A stretch of DNA of 37,092 nucleotides from Blastococcus sp. (GTDB taxonomy: Bacteria; Actinomycetota; Actinomycetes; Mycobacteriales; Geodermatophilaceae). The first letter of the stretch is position 1. Each line of letters starts with the position of its first letter. The position numbers and the translations under genes were made by a program. The notes beneath the pieces were generated by a model, which searched no databases, had not been told where the DNA came from, and saw nothing but the letters and a program-made list of their open reading frames with translations. The stretch is taken from assembly GCA_025965715.1 (NCBI GenBank), contig JAOPWJ010000134.1, positions 1-37,092 of the forward strand, in the 5' to 3' direction. Positions 1 to 8,445 of this stretch are shown here, in pieces.

Positions 1-263
1 CGGCAGGACTAGATGGATGACCGCCCAACGGGAGGCCGCTAGGCGCCCGTGGACAGAACCCGGCGTACAGTCCGACTCGTCCGTCGCCCACCGACCCTCC
101 CGCCGGTCACCGGTCCTCCGGCGACGCCCGGAGGGGCCGAAGCAGTCCACCCCGGCCTCCCGTGGTCGGGCATGCGGACTGCCTGTGCGGCTCGGGTGCC
201 GAACTGTTCCGGTCCGGCTGATCCTCGACCGAAGGTCGACAAGGCCGCGGGGAGGCAGGAGAC
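1..263. other. Left-edge stretch with no recognised gene
   Basis: Short open frames exist on both strands but their translations are Arg/Pro/Gly-rich, as expected from GC-rich noncoding DNA, and show no domain or convincing ribosome binding site. It directly precedes a decayed VOC-family gene, so it may be decayed sequence as well. Nothing else is supported. Confidence 0.5.
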
Positions 264-275
264 GCGCCCGGGCTC

Positions 276-645
276 GCCGGGGTGCACCATGTCGCGCTGA
301 TCAGCGACGCCGCGCGCTCAGCCGAGTGGTACTCGCGGGCTTCGAACGGCTGGGGTAGCCGGCGCGCGAACGGTTCGAGCGGTTGGCCCTGGTGGCACCC
401 GAGATGCCGCTGCTGGCGACCTTGTTGTCACACCACGGCCGGCGGCTTCGACGAGACCCTGGCGAGGTTGGACCATCCGGCGTTCGCACCGAGTCGCCCG
501 GAGGCGTCGACACATGGCGGCGCTGGCTGACCACGCAGCAGGTCGGCTGCTCCGTGCTTCAGGACGGCGCGCTGCAAGGCAGTCGGTTGATCACGTTCCG
601 GAATCGCGACGGGTTCGGATCCGGTGCTGCTACAGCCCCCGAGCC
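276..645 (+). pseudogene. Decayed VOC/glyoxalase-family dioxygenase-like gene (multiple frameshifts)
   Basis: Pieces of one VOC-fold protein appear in order but in different frames. GVHHVALISD and RSAEWYSR lie in one frame (about 276-335); GFERLG and LALVAPEMPLLATLLSHHG in a second (about 336-430); GGFDETLARLDHPAFA returns to the first (about 435-485); DTWRRWL, VGCSVLQDGALQGSRLITF and RNRDGF are in the second (about 505-615); IRCCYSPRA, matching the usual family ending DG-I-x-L-E-x-YSP, is in the third (616-645). The order and spacing match a normal protein of about 130 residues, so this is one gene broken by at least four indels. The usual metal ligands can be guessed (HHVAL His, FDETLARLDH His) but no intact product can be made. 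It lies 175 bp upstream of the transporter-nitrilase cassette. Sequencing error is unlikely given the number of breaks and the clean flanking genes. Confidence 0.72.
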
Positions 646-743
646 TCTCTCGTGGCGCGTCGCCCACAGGGTCGGCGGCCGGCCGGCACTGCCTCGTTCG
701 CCTGGTCAGCGGCCCGTCAGCGTCGGGTCGCCCGGGAAGCTGG

Positions 744-766
744 TTCCGCAAGGCGCGTCTGCGGAA
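744..766. promoter_or_regulatory. Inverted repeat TTCCGCA-N9-TGCGGAA, candidate operator
   Basis: TTCCGCA (744-750) and TGCGGAA (760-766) are perfect 7-base arms around a 9-base spacer, 54 bases before the transporter start. A weak -10-like TAGCCT follows at 774-779. The position suits a repressor or activator site for the transporter-nitrilase pair, but no regulator gene lies nearby. A chance hairpin is possible. Confidence 0.4.
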
Positions 767-819
767 GCTGTCCTAGCCTGGACGCGCTTCGACGTGACCA
801 GGAGTCAGCAGGAGGCGCC

Positions 820-2178
820 ATGACGACCGAGAGTGCGCAGACCGTCACGCCCGGGCTGGACGAACGTCCACCCGACAGCGAATCGGTCCGCCGCAAGAAG
901 GGCCTGACCGCGCTCAGGGCGGCGACCTTCGGATTCTTCGTCGACATGTACGACGTCTACCTGCCGGTGATCGCGCTGGCGCCTGCGATCATCTATTTCA
1001 CGCCGCCCGACCTCTCGGACACCGCGCAGACGACGCTCTTCTACGTCATCTTCGCGGTCTCGCTGATCGGTCGCCCGCTGGGCGCCCTGTTCTTCGGTCC
1101 GCTGGGTGACCGCATCGGCCGTCGGAAGACCACCATCATCTCCGCGGCCGGCTTCACCGTCTGCACGGGCTTGATCGCCATTCTCCCCGGCTACCAGACG
1201 TGGGGCCTGCTGCCCGCCGTCCTGCTCGTCCTTCTCAGGCTGGCGGACGGCATCTTCCTCGGTGGGGAGTACACGGCTGCCAACCCGCTGGCGATGGAGT
1301 ACGCGCCCCGGGCGCAACGCGGCCTGTACGGCTCGATCATCAACACCGGCTATCCGCTCGCGCTGGCGACGATCACCGTCCTGACCATCGTGACCCTGCA
1401 GATCTTCCCGGCCGGCGAGGCCGACTCGGCCTACGCGGTGTGGGGTTGGCGCGTTCCCTTCGTCATCGGTTTCCTCCTGTCCCTCGGCGTGTTCCTCTAC
1501 TACTGGAAGTCCGTCCCCGAGTCGGAGATGTGGCTCAAGGCCAGTAAGACCGCCGGGGAGACCAAGCCGCTGCGCGAACTGTTCTCCGGCACCAATGCTC
1601 GTGCGCTGGGCCAGGTCTTCATCGTGATGACCGGTGCATGGCTGACCCTGAATGCCGTTGCCGGGGCCGTACCGGGCGTCCTGAAGACGACCATGGGCGT
1701 GTCCGCCGGTTGGACCAACATCGTCGTGCTGGCGGGCGCCCTGGTCGCCGTCATCCTGTTCCCCATCTTCGGGGTGCTCGGTCAGCGGTACGGACGTCGG
1801 CAGATCCTCATCGCTCTCGGCGTGGTCAACGTCGTCGTCACTCCGCCGCTCTACGCCTTGGCGGTCGCCAGTGGGGGCGACGACCTCCTCACGCTGGTGC
1901 TCCTCGTCGGCGCGGTCGAGATCGCGACCCTCGTCGTCTGGTCCATCGTCACCGCCTACATCACGGAGAGCTTCCCCACGTCGGTCCGGGCGTCCGGCTA
2001 CGGCATCGGCTACAGCCTGGCCAGCATCATCCCGGCGTTCTACGCCTTCTACATGCTGGGACTGGGAACGTTCATGCCCTACAAGTACACACAGATCGTC
2101 GTCCTGGCCCTCGGTGGCGTGTGCCTCGTCGTCGGCGCATACATGGGGCAGGACCAACGACACAAGGAACTGGGTTGA
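820..2178 (+). CDS. MFS transporter, metabolite:H+ symporter-like
   Basis: A 452-residue membrane transporter with about 12 hydrophobic segments. After a polar N-terminal tail of about 30 residues comes TM1 (FGFFVDMYDVYLPVIAL). The MFS loop 2-3 signature GDRIGRRK is present, and a related GQRYGRR loop sits at the start of the second half. The acidic residue in TM1 and the DGIFLGGEYTAAN motif in TM4 resemble the metabolite:H+ symporter branch, which imports small organic acids and similar compounds. The ATG at 820 was chosen because AGGAGG (about 809-814) precedes it; the frame is open further upstream but that stretch is decayed VOC sequence. The nitrilase starts 32 bp after the stop, so the two are probably co-transcribed and the substrate may be a nitrile or the acid it yields. 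Substrate is inference. Confidence 0.88.
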   Translation: MTTESAQTVTPGLDERPPDSESVRRKKGLTALRAATFGFFVDMYDVYLPVIALAPAIIYFTPPDLSDTAQTTLFYVIFAVSLIGRPLGALFFGPLGDRIGRRKTTIISAAGFTVCTGLIAILPGYQTWGLLPAVLLVLLRLADGIFLGGEYTAANPLAMEYAPRAQRGLYGSIINTGYPLALATITVLTIVTLQIFPAGEADSAYAVWGWRVPFVIGFLLSLGVFLYYWKSVPESEMWLKASKTAGETKPLRELFSGTNARALGQVFIVMTGAWLTLNAVAGAVPGVLKTTMGVSAGWTNIVVLAGALVAVILFPIFGVLGQRYGRRQILIALGVVNVVVTPPLYALAVASGGDDLLTLVLLVGAVEIATLVVWSIVTAYITESFPTSVRASGYGIGYSLASIIPAFYAFYMLGLGTFMPYKYTQIVVLALGGVCLVVGAYMGQDQRHKELG

Positions 2179-2210
2179 GCGGCTAGCCATCGAACCCGAG
2201 GAGATCCGTC

Positions 2211-3245
2211 GTGCCTGCCGATACCTTTCCCTCCGGCCGTATCGCCGGGGTGCACGCCTCGCCCATCTACCTGGATCGCGACCGGACCATGGACAAGATC
2301 GGCGCGCTCGTGGCCGAAGCCGCTCGGGGTGGCGCGCGTGTCGTGGCCTTCTCGGAGAGCTTCCTGCCCGGCTTTCCGATCTGGTGCCTGGTACAGCGGC
2401 CGATCGACCAGCACGGCCAGTTCGAGCGGTTGTTCGCCAATTCGGTGCAGGTGCCCGGGCCGTACACGGAGCGACTCGCCCAGATCGCGCGGTCCAATGA
2501 CGTCTATCTCAGCATCGGCGTGACCGAACGCAGTGCGGTCAGCATGGGGCAACTGTTCAACACGAACCTCATCTTCGATCCGTCGGGAACCCTCGTCTCC
2601 CATCACCGCAAGCTCGTCGCGACCTGGGCGGAGCGACTCGTGTGGGCCCACGGCGACGGTGCGGGTCTGGGGGTCGTCGAGACCGAGATCGGGCGTCTGG
2701 GGGTGCTCATCTGCGGGGAGAACACCAATCCGTTGGCCCGGTACGCGTTGATGGCACAGGGGGAGCAGGTGCACATCGCCACCTGGCCCCCCGTGTGGCC
2801 GTTCAGGCGGGGAGGTGACGGTGAGGCCTACCGCCGCTGGATCGAGGTCCGATCAGCCGCTCACGCCTTCGAGGCCAAGGTGTTCGCGCTCTCGGTGGCC
2901 GCTCATCTCGACGAGCTCACCATTCTCGGGTGCGCCGACGGGGATACCGAGGTGGAGAAGGTGCTTCGCGATGCGCCCCCGGCTGTCTCCCTCGCGCTCG
3001 GTCCGGACGGGAACCTGATCGGCGACCACATCCAGGGGGAGGAGGGCATCCTCTTCCTCGACGTCGACGTCGCCAAGTCCATCGCTCCGAAGATGGCTCA
3101 CGACGTCGTCGGTGGGTACCAGCGGTTCGACGTCTTCGATGTGACGCTCAACAAGCGGCGGCACGCGCCGATACGCCTGCTGGGTGACCACCTGGATGCC
3201 ACGGTCTCCGCCGGCGGGAGGCCCGGCGAGAGCGAGGAGGCTTAG
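2211..3245 (+). CDS. Nitrilase (nitrile to carboxylic acid + ammonia)
   Basis: A 344-residue carbon-nitrogen hydrolase of the nitrilase branch. The catalytic set is visible: Glu49 in FSESFLPGFP, Lys134 in HHRKL, a second Glu at 141 in WAERLVW, and the nucleophile Cys168 in GVLICGENTNPLARY. The CGENTNPL form is typical of true nitrilases rather than amidases or carbamoylases. The YRRWIEVRSAAHAFE and FLDVD segments also fit. Length matches the family (about 320-370). The start is GTG at 2211 behind GAGGAG. It follows the MFS gene by 32 bp and probably shares its transcript. Aliphatic, aryl or arylacetonitrile preference cannot be read from sequence. The product is cytoplasmic and such enzymes often form spirals. 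Confidence 0.9.
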   Translation: MPADTFPSGRIAGVHASPIYLDRDRTMDKIGALVAEAARGGARVVAFSESFLPGFPIWCLVQRPIDQHGQFERLFANSVQVPGPYTERLAQIARSNDVYLSIGVTERSAVSMGQLFNTNLIFDPSGTLVSHHRKLVATWAERLVWAHGDGAGLGVVETEIGRLGVLICGENTNPLARYALMAQGEQVHIATWPPVWPFRRGGDGEAYRRWIEVRSAAHAFEAKVFALSVAAHLDELTILGCADGDTEVEKVLRDAPPAVSLALGPDGNLIGDHIQGEEGILFLDVDVAKSIAPKMAHDVVGGYQRFDVFDVTLNKRRHAPIRLLGDHLDATVSAGGRPGESEEA

Positions 3246-3556
3246 CGCTCGCTGCGGCCGGCCAGTGGGGTGCTGCCTGTGCGTGTCGGGCCCGGGACAG
3301 GCGGCCGAGCCGCGTCGTCGCGACCGGTGCGAAAGCCCGCCTGCTTCGACCTGGGCGCGCCGTCCTGACAGGTGCTCTGCCGGTGTCTCGTAGGCCACCT
3401 GCAGGGATGCCTGTCGTGCAGCCTGTCGATCCCTCGACGGTCATGTTCCGGTGCGCCGCGTCGGCACGCTGCCGCAAACTCCCCGACCCGTCGGCCGCCG
3501 AGGAACGGCGCCTGTCCGACCAGGCGGGTGGTCGCCGAACTGCCGCATGCGGGTAG
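3246..3556. other. Convergent intergenic region, no gene seen
   Basis: These 311 bases separate the ends of the nitrilase gene and the minus-strand membrane gene. I find no plausible coding frame and no strong terminator; only short imperfect repeats such as GTCGA-TCCC-TCGAC near 3425-3440. Confidence 0.5.
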
Positions 3557-4390
3557 TCAGCGGCTGGTCTTCTCCATCCGCAGGTAGCAGGCCACCGAGG
3601 CGACCAGCACGCCTGCGAATCCCACGGCGAAGAGCCACGTGAGCACGTTCGAGGGGTCCAGGTCGCGAGCGGCCCTGACCCCGCTCACCACGATCAGCGC
3701 GAGCATGAACATCGCGACCTGCAGCATCAGGCGCATGGCGCTCCAACGCCGCTCGGTGAACGCCCCGACGGCGGTCAGACCCAGTGCGAAGATCGCCCCC
3801 ATCGTCCGGGCGGTCAGCGGCGTCAGGGTCCACGGCCACAGGGCGATCGCTCGCTCGGGGAACAGGAACAGGAACGCGCTCATGGCCAGGGCCAGGACGC
3901 CGACCGCCCCGACCATCCGCGCCACCGACCCGGGCACGACGGCGTCGTCGTCGTCGCTCGTCGGATCCTCCCAGCGCCGGTTCACCACCCACACGCCCAT
4001 GATCAGGAACGGCGTACTGAAGTACAGGCCCGCCCACAGCCAGAACGCGACGTGGGAATGGCTGAACTTCGCCCAGTGCAGGACGGTGGCGATCCCCATG
4101 AGCGTCGCGAACGCCGCGACCGGCGGGAACCCCGCCTTGATGGTGTGCCACCGGGATGCCCGTACGGCCCGCGCGAAGAAGTAGGCGCCGCCGAGGTACA
4201 CCGATCCCAGTATCAGCGCCGTCACCGGGGGCTTGATCGGCCATGCGAACAGCCGCCCGGTGTCCCGTGGCCAGACGCAGAGGACGACGAAGGCCAGCAC
4301 CAGGAAGGGGATGATCGCCGCCGAGACTCCCCGGGTGACCGGGAGCACGCGGTCGTCGTGGGCGACTCGATCCGCTGCGCGTTGCGCCAT
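3557..4390 (-). CDS. Multi-pass membrane protein of unknown function
   Basis: A 277-residue protein with about eight hydrophobic segments and short loops. A polar N-terminus of about 20 residues (MAQRAADRVAHDDR) precedes the first segment; one acidic loop (EDPTSDDDDAVV) sits mid-protein; the tail ends RMEKTSR. No catalytic or cofactor motif is evident and I do not recognise the family. The start at 4390 was chosen over an upstream in-frame ATG at 4432 because GGAGG lies just before it. It is transcribed away from the SRPBCC gene, with which it shares a 120-bp divergent region. The coding frame is supported by clean hydrophobic periodicity. Function unknown. Confidence 0.75.
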   Translation of the reverse strand: MAQRAADRVAHDDRVLPVTRGVSAAIIPFLVLAFVVLCVWPRDTGRLFAWPIKPPVTALILGSVYLGGAYFFARAVRASRWHTIKAGFPPVAAFATLMGIATVLHWAKFSHSHVAFWLWAGLYFSTPFLIMGVWVVNRRWEDPTSDDDDAVVPGSVARMVGAVGVLALAMSAFLFLFPERAIALWPWTLTPLTARTMGAIFALGLTAVGAFTERRWSAMRLMLQVAMFMLALIVVSGVRAARDLDPSNVLTWLFAVGFAGVLVASVACYLRMEKTSR

Positions 4391-4510
4391 CGTGGCCTCC
4401 GGTGCCGGAAGGACGGTACTGCGCCCCGGCACCGGTCACCAGGAGCAGAAGGCCCGCAGGTGGCCGCCGCCGGGGCCAGACTGAGAGTCCGGATCGGGGT
4501 GATCACGACG

Positions 4511-5062
4511 ATGAGCACCGACTACGAGTTCGTCACGGTGTGGCGCGTGCCCGGCACCATCGCCGAGGTGAGGGCCGTGCTCAGTGACGGGCGGGCGCTG
4601 CCCGCGTGGTGGCCGTCGGTCTACCTCGGCGTCGTCCCGCGCGTGGACGGCGGCGCGGACCTGGTCGGCAGCGTCGCCGACCTGCACACCAAGGGCTGGC
4701 TTCCCTACACCCTCCGCTGGGCGCTGACGATCACCGAACCGATCACCGATGCGGGGTTCGCGCTGTCGGCCGAGGGCGACCTGACCGGAACCGGCCGATG
4801 GACCTTCGTCCAGGACGGGCCGGAGGTGGTGATCGCCTACGACTGGCGGGTCAGCGCCACCAAGCCGTTACTGCGCCGTCTCAGCTGGTTGTTGCGACCC
4901 GCGTTCGCAGCCAACCATCACTGGGCGATGGCCCGTGGTGAGGAGAGCCTCCGGCTGGAGCTGCGCCGGCGGCGTGCCACCACGGTGGAGCAGCGTGCGG
5001 AGGTGCCACCGCCGCCGGCCCCGACCTTCGCCTGGCTGCGGCCGCGATCCCACGGCCGCTGA
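4511..5062 (+). CDS. SRPBCC (START-like) family protein
   Basis: A 183-residue protein with the pattern of polyketide-cyclase/START-like domains: a first strand YEFVTVWRVPGTIAEVRAVL, the W-x-x-WWPSVYLGV segment usual after the first helices, central strands (LRWALTITEPI, FALSAEGDLTGTGRWTFV, VVIAYDWRVSA), and a long C-terminal helix (NHHWAMARGEESLRLELRRR). The fold forms a hydrophobic cavity that binds lipids or other small apolar molecules; no catalytic residue can be assigned. A Pro-rich tail of about 25 residues follows the domain. ATG at 4511 starts the domain directly; the ribosome binding site is weak (GGGGTGATC). It is divergent from the membrane protein at 3557-4390, so a functional link is possible but unproven. 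Confidence 0.8.
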   Translation: MSTDYEFVTVWRVPGTIAEVRAVLSDGRALPAWWPSVYLGVVPRVDGGADLVGSVADLHTKGWLPYTLRWALTITEPITDAGFALSAEGDLTGTGRWTFVQDGPEVVIAYDWRVSATKPLLRRLSWLLRPAFAANHHWAMARGEESLRLELRRRRATTVEQRAEVPPPPAPTFAWLRPRSHGR

Positions 5063-5137
5063 CCGGGAGCGAGCCGGTGCCGGGCCAAATCAGGCGGTCG
5101 CGCACCGGACGCAGGCGCTGGCCGAAGCCCCCCGGCT

Positions 5138-5155
5138 CGCCGGGCGTGCCCGGCG
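5138..5155 (+). terminator. Hairpin CGCCGGG-CGTG-CCCGGCG
   Basis: Perfect 7-bp arms with a 4-base loop, 76 bases after the SRPBCC stop and before the end of the convergent COG4705-type gene. There is no T-tract, as is common for actinobacterial terminators. Chance formation in GC-rich DNA is possible. Confidence 0.4.
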
Positions 5156-5286
5156 GGAGCGGGACGTCGTCCCCGAGCGTGCCCCCGCACGTCCAAGGTG
5201 GGGGTGGTGCCCGGTGCGTCGACCGTGTGACTGGAGACCGCGGGCGCGGTCATCGTCTGCTCCCGGCGTCGGTCGGTCGTGCGGTG

Positions 5287-6147
5287 TCACTGGTGTCGAC
5301 CGTCCGCGGGAGCCGAACTCATCGAATCGCCGACGGGGGCAGCCTCCCGCCTGGCGGGTACCTCCTCCGCGGGCACCTCGGCCTGGTCCCGGCGGGTGAG
5401 GGCGAGGTAGACGACGACGCCCAGGATCGTGACGAGGAAGAGCACGCTGGTCCACGTCGTCCCCAGCCCGAGGCCGCCGTCGGCACGGGCCTGCGCGAGT
5501 CCGTCGCCGAGCGAGGCACCGAGCGGCCGCGTCAGGATGTAGGCGATCCAGAACGTCAGGACGGCGTTGGCGCCGAAGACCAGGTGACTGATCGCGACCG
5601 CCGCGATGATCAGCGCCACGATCAGGGCGGTGGGCCAGTAGCCCACTCCGAAGCGCTCGCCGACCAGGTCACCGGCGGCGGTGCCCAGGGCGAAGGTGTA
5701 CAGGATCGCCAGCCAGTAGAACGCCTCGCGCCGTGAGGTCACGATGCTGTGGATGGACAGCGTCCGCTCCGACCGGTACCAGACGGCGAAGGTCACGGCG
5801 AGCGCGATCGTGAACACCGCCGTGCTGATCTCCAGCGGCACGCCGAGCGCGTCGGTGAGGTTGTCGGTGATCAGGGTGCCCACGACGCTGATGAGCACGA
5901 CGGTCAGCCAGTAGACCCCGGGCACGTACTGCCGCGTGCGGAACTGCCACACGAGGACGGCGACGAACACCACGGTCATCACCACCGTCGTACCCGACAA
6001 CCCGAGGCCCAGGCCACTGAGGAAGTCGGCCGCGGTCTCGCCCACGGTGGTGGCGAGGATCTTGATGATCCAGAAGAAGACCGTCACCTCGGGGACCTTG
6101 TTGAGCAGGGTCCGGGCGTCGGGGCGCTGCTGTTCCAGTTTGGTCAT
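5287..6147 (-). CDS. COG4705-type integral membrane protein
   Basis: A 286-residue multi-pass membrane protein. The N-terminal segment LNKVPEVTVFFWIIKILATT and the following VGETAADFL are hallmarks of the uncharacterised COG4705 family. A related PTALIVALIIAAVAISH region and FWIAYILTRPLGASLGD in the second half suggest an internal repeat, also typical. A charged C-terminal tail follows the last segment. No biochemical role is established that I can state. The start at 6147 is the ATG of MTKLEQQ; the frame is open upstream but runs through the response-regulator gene's antisense. It diverges from the two-component genes across only 73 bp containing a regulator-like direct repeat, so it is a likely target of that system. 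Confidence 0.82.
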   Translation of the reverse strand: MTKLEQQRPDARTLLNKVPEVTVFFWIIKILATTVGETAADFLSGLGLGLSGTTVVMTVVFVAVLVWQFRTRQYVPGVYWLTVVLISVVGTLITDNLTDALGVPLEISTAVFTIALAVTFAVWYRSERTLSIHSIVTSRREAFYWLAILYTFALGTAAGDLVGERFGVGYWPTALIVALIIAAVAISHLVFGANAVLTFWIAYILTRPLGASLGDGLAQARADGGLGLGTTWTSVLFLVTILGVVVYLALTRRDQAEVPAEEVPARREAAPVGDSMSSAPADGRHQ

Positions 6148-6171
6148 GACCGGAATGGTGCGGCGGGCGGT

Positions 6172-6189
6172 CTGAACGCCGCCTGAACG
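6172..6189. promoter_or_regulatory. Direct repeat CTGAACG, 11-bp period: candidate OmpR-type operator
   Basis: CTGAACG occurs at 6172-6178 and 6183-6189, one helical turn apart (TTCAG-N6-TTCAG on the other strand). Tandem half-sites with this period are the usual target of OmpR/PhoB-family dimers. It sits between the divergent COG4705-type gene (25 bp from its start) and the response regulator gene (32 bp from its start), so one site could control both. The assignment to this regulator is inference. Confidence 0.6.
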
Positions 6190-6220
6190 GTGGTGGCGCC
6201 GTGGCCTGCGGACAAGGACC

Positions 6221-6910
6221 ATGCCAGGCGTGGAGGGCGCGCGTGTACTGGTCGTCGAGGACGACGCTGTCCTGCGGGGGGCGGTCGCCCGCGGGCTGCG
6301 GGAGGAAGGCCTCCACGTCGTGACGGCCGGCGACGGAACGACGGCACTGCAGAGCATGGGCGCCGGTCCGGATGCGCCCTTCGACGTCGTGGTGCTCGAC
6401 ATCGGGCTGCCCGACTCCGACGGTCGCGACGTCTGCCAGGCCCTCCGCGCCCGCGGCATCGACGTCCCCGTGCTCTTCCTGACCGCCCGGGACCAGCTGC
6501 ACGACGTGCTCGCGGGTTTCGCGGCGGGCGGGGACGACCACCTCAGCAAGCCGTTCCACATCAGCGAGCTGCTCGCGCGGATCCGGGCGATGGTCCGCCG
6601 GGGACGCCCGCGCGCTCCGGCCGCCGAGACCCGGCTCCGACTCGATCCCGCGGACCACGCGCTCGTCGGACCCGCCGGCCGGCAGCCCCTGACGCCGACG
6701 GAGTACCGGGTGCTCGCCGCCCTGATGGGTGCGTCGGGCCAGGTGGTGCGCCGGCGGGCGCTCGTGTCGGCCGGCTGGCCGCACGGAGCGATCGTCGCGC
6801 AGAACTCGCTCGACCAGTACGTCGCCCGGCTCCGCCGAAAGCTGGCCGACGCCGGCGATTCCGACCGCACGATCGCCACGGTCCACGGCGTCGGATACCG
6901 CTTCGCGTGA
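6221..6910 (+). CDS. OmpR-family response regulator
   Basis: A 229-residue two-domain regulator. The receiver domain (about 7-120) has the acidic pair in VVEDD (14-15), phosphoacceptor Asp60 in VVVLDIGLPD, Thr88 in FLTAR, and Lys110 in HLSKPF. The DNA-binding winged helix (about 130-227) shows LTPTEYRVLAALM, SLDQYVARLRRKL and the closing TVHGVGYRFA. ATG at 6221 gives a complete receiver domain. The kinase gene begins 28 bp after the stop, so they form one transcript. The direct repeat at 6172-6189 is its probable operator. The stimulus is unknown. Confidence 0.93.
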   Translation: MPGVEGARVLVVEDDAVLRGAVARGLREEGLHVVTAGDGTTALQSMGAGPDAPFDVVVLDIGLPDSDGRDVCQALRARGIDVPVLFLTARDQLHDVLAGFAAGGDDHLSKPFHISELLARIRAMVRRGRPRAPAAETRLRLDPADHALVGPAGRQPLTPTEYRVLAALMGASGQVVRRRALVSAGWPHGAIVAQNSLDQYVARLRRKLADAGDSDRTIATVHGVGYRFA

Positions 6911-6938
6911 CCGCTCCGCGCCGTACGAGGGCACCGGC

Positions 6939-8285
6939 GTGACGCCGACGCGGAGCCTGCGGAGCCGGCTGTCCTGGTCCGCGACAGGAGTGCTGGCGCT
7001 GTGGGTGGCTGTGCTGACCATCGGGGCGAACGTCCTGCTCGCCGGCGCGCTCGCCCGCGGGGCGGACGGCGTCCTGCGTGCGCGGGCCGAGGCCGCGGCC
7101 GCCACGGTCCAGCTGGACGCGCGGGGAGAGGTGCGTGTCCTCGACGCGCGGGACGACGACGCCCTTGACGTCGGGACATGGATCTTCACCGCCGACGGAA
7201 CGCCGGTGGAGACGCCCCCGGGGAGTCCGGCGGGTACGGACCGCACCGCAGCCGCGCTGGCCGCGGCGGCCGACCGGCAGCGCACCGTCGACACCGGAGT
7301 TCCTGCCCGCGCCCGGCTGCTGGCTCTTCCGGTACGGGAGGCCGGCTCCCGGATCGCCACGGTGGTCACGAGCACCTCACTGACGCCCTACGACAACCTC
7401 AAGCGGATGGCCGGCATCGGCAGTGCCGTTCTGGGCCTCCTGCTGCTGGGAATCGTGCACCTGGTGCTGCGGGCCAATGTCGCGCGGGCGCTCCGCCCGG
7501 TGCGGACGATGACCTTGCAGGCCGGCCGGTGGAGCAGCGACGACGTCGGCCGGCGCTTCGGCGACGATCCGCGGCCGGCCGAGCTCGACCAGCTGGCGAG
7601 CACCCTGGACGGGGTGCTCGACCGGCTCGCCGCCGTCCTCCGCCACGAACGGCAGCTCTCCGACGAGCTCAGCCACGAACTGCGGACGCCGTTGGCGCGG
7701 GTTCAGGCGGAGGTGGACCTGTTGCGGCAGCGGCCTCGGGACAGGACCGAGCGCGAGCGGGCGCTCCGCGTCGTCGACGAGGCGGCCGGCTCGATGCGTC
7801 GCATCCTCGACACGCTCATGACCGCCGCGCGCTCCGCCACCGGCGTGGCTCCCGGCCGCTGCGTGGCTGCCGCCGTCCTGGAGCCGCTGCTCGGCCGCAC
7901 AGCGGTCGACCGGCCCGCACTGGAACTCGAGACCGACGTGCCACCGGACCTGGTCGTCGGCGTCAGTGCCGCCGTCCTCGAGCGCATGGTCGCCCCCGTG
8001 CTGGACAACGCCGTCCGCTACGCCCGCTCCGAGATCCGTATCGGAGCGAGCCGCCACGACGGCGGCGTCCGACTGGTGATCACCGACGACGGTCCCGGAG
8101 TGCCGCGGGAGAACCGCGAACGGGTCTTCGAACCGGGCTGGCGCGGCGACGCGGAGGACACCCACCCCGGTGCCGGCCTCGGCCTGGCCCTCGCCCGGCG
8201 CCTGGCCGTCGCCGGCGGCGCCACGATCGCCGTGTCTTCCGGCGGAACGGGCGCGCGCTTCGACATCGAGCTGCCCGCGGGGTAG
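6939..8285 (+). CDS. Sensor histidine kinase, partner of the preceding regulator
   Basis: A 448-residue membrane kinase. TM1 is at about 14-38, followed by an extracytoplasmic sensor of about 115 residues (acidic, no recognised fold), TM2 at about 157-178, and a HAMP linker (RPVRTMTLQAGRW onward). The phosphoacceptor is His246 in LSHELRTPL. The ATPase domain has N-box VLDNAVRYAR, G1 DDGPGVP and G2 GAGLGLALARRLA. The start is GTG at 6939 behind GAGGG; upstream open frame is only the overlapping regulator gene. All catalytic boxes are intact. It probably phosphorylates the regulator encoded just upstream. Confidence 0.92.
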   Translation: MTPTRSLRSRLSWSATGVLALWVAVLTIGANVLLAGALARGADGVLRARAEAAAATVQLDARGEVRVLDARDDDALDVGTWIFTADGTPVETPPGSPAGTDRTAAALAAAADRQRTVDTGVPARARLLALPVREAGSRIATVVTSTSLTPYDNLKRMAGIGSAVLGLLLLGIVHLVLRANVARALRPVRTMTLQAGRWSSDDVGRRFGDDPRPAELDQLASTLDGVLDRLAAVLRHERQLSDELSHELRTPLARVQAEVDLLRQRPRDRTERERALRVVDEAAGSMRRILDTLMTAARSATGVAPGRCVAAAVLEPLLGRTAVDRPALELETDVPPDLVVGVSAAVLERMVAPVLDNAVRYARSEIRIGASRHDGGVRLVITDDGPGVPRENRERVFEPGWRGDAEDTHPGAGLGLALARRLAVAGGATIAVSSGGTGARFDIELPAG

Positions 8286-8445
8286 CCGGTCGGCATCGCC
8301 GCCGCTCGGCTCGCTGGGCGACCCGACGGCGTGGGCGACCCGGGTGTGGCGCCCGTCCCGTGCCCGTTCCGCTGCACAGCGGCGACGTCCCGGAGGACCA
8401 TGCGGGGAAGGGGTCGGACGGACGGCGCGGCGCGGAGGCGGACCG

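Noticed and set aside
514-819. Upstream extension of the MFS transporter by 102 residues
   Set aside because: The added sequence is Arg-rich, overlaps the decayed VOC gene and lacks a start site; ATG 820 has a good ribosome binding site.
805-2190. 461-residue minus-strand open frame opposite the MFS transporter
   Set aside because: It is exactly antisense to a clear membrane protein and its translation is Arg/Asp/Glu-rich without domain motifs; long antisense frames are usual in GC-rich DNA.
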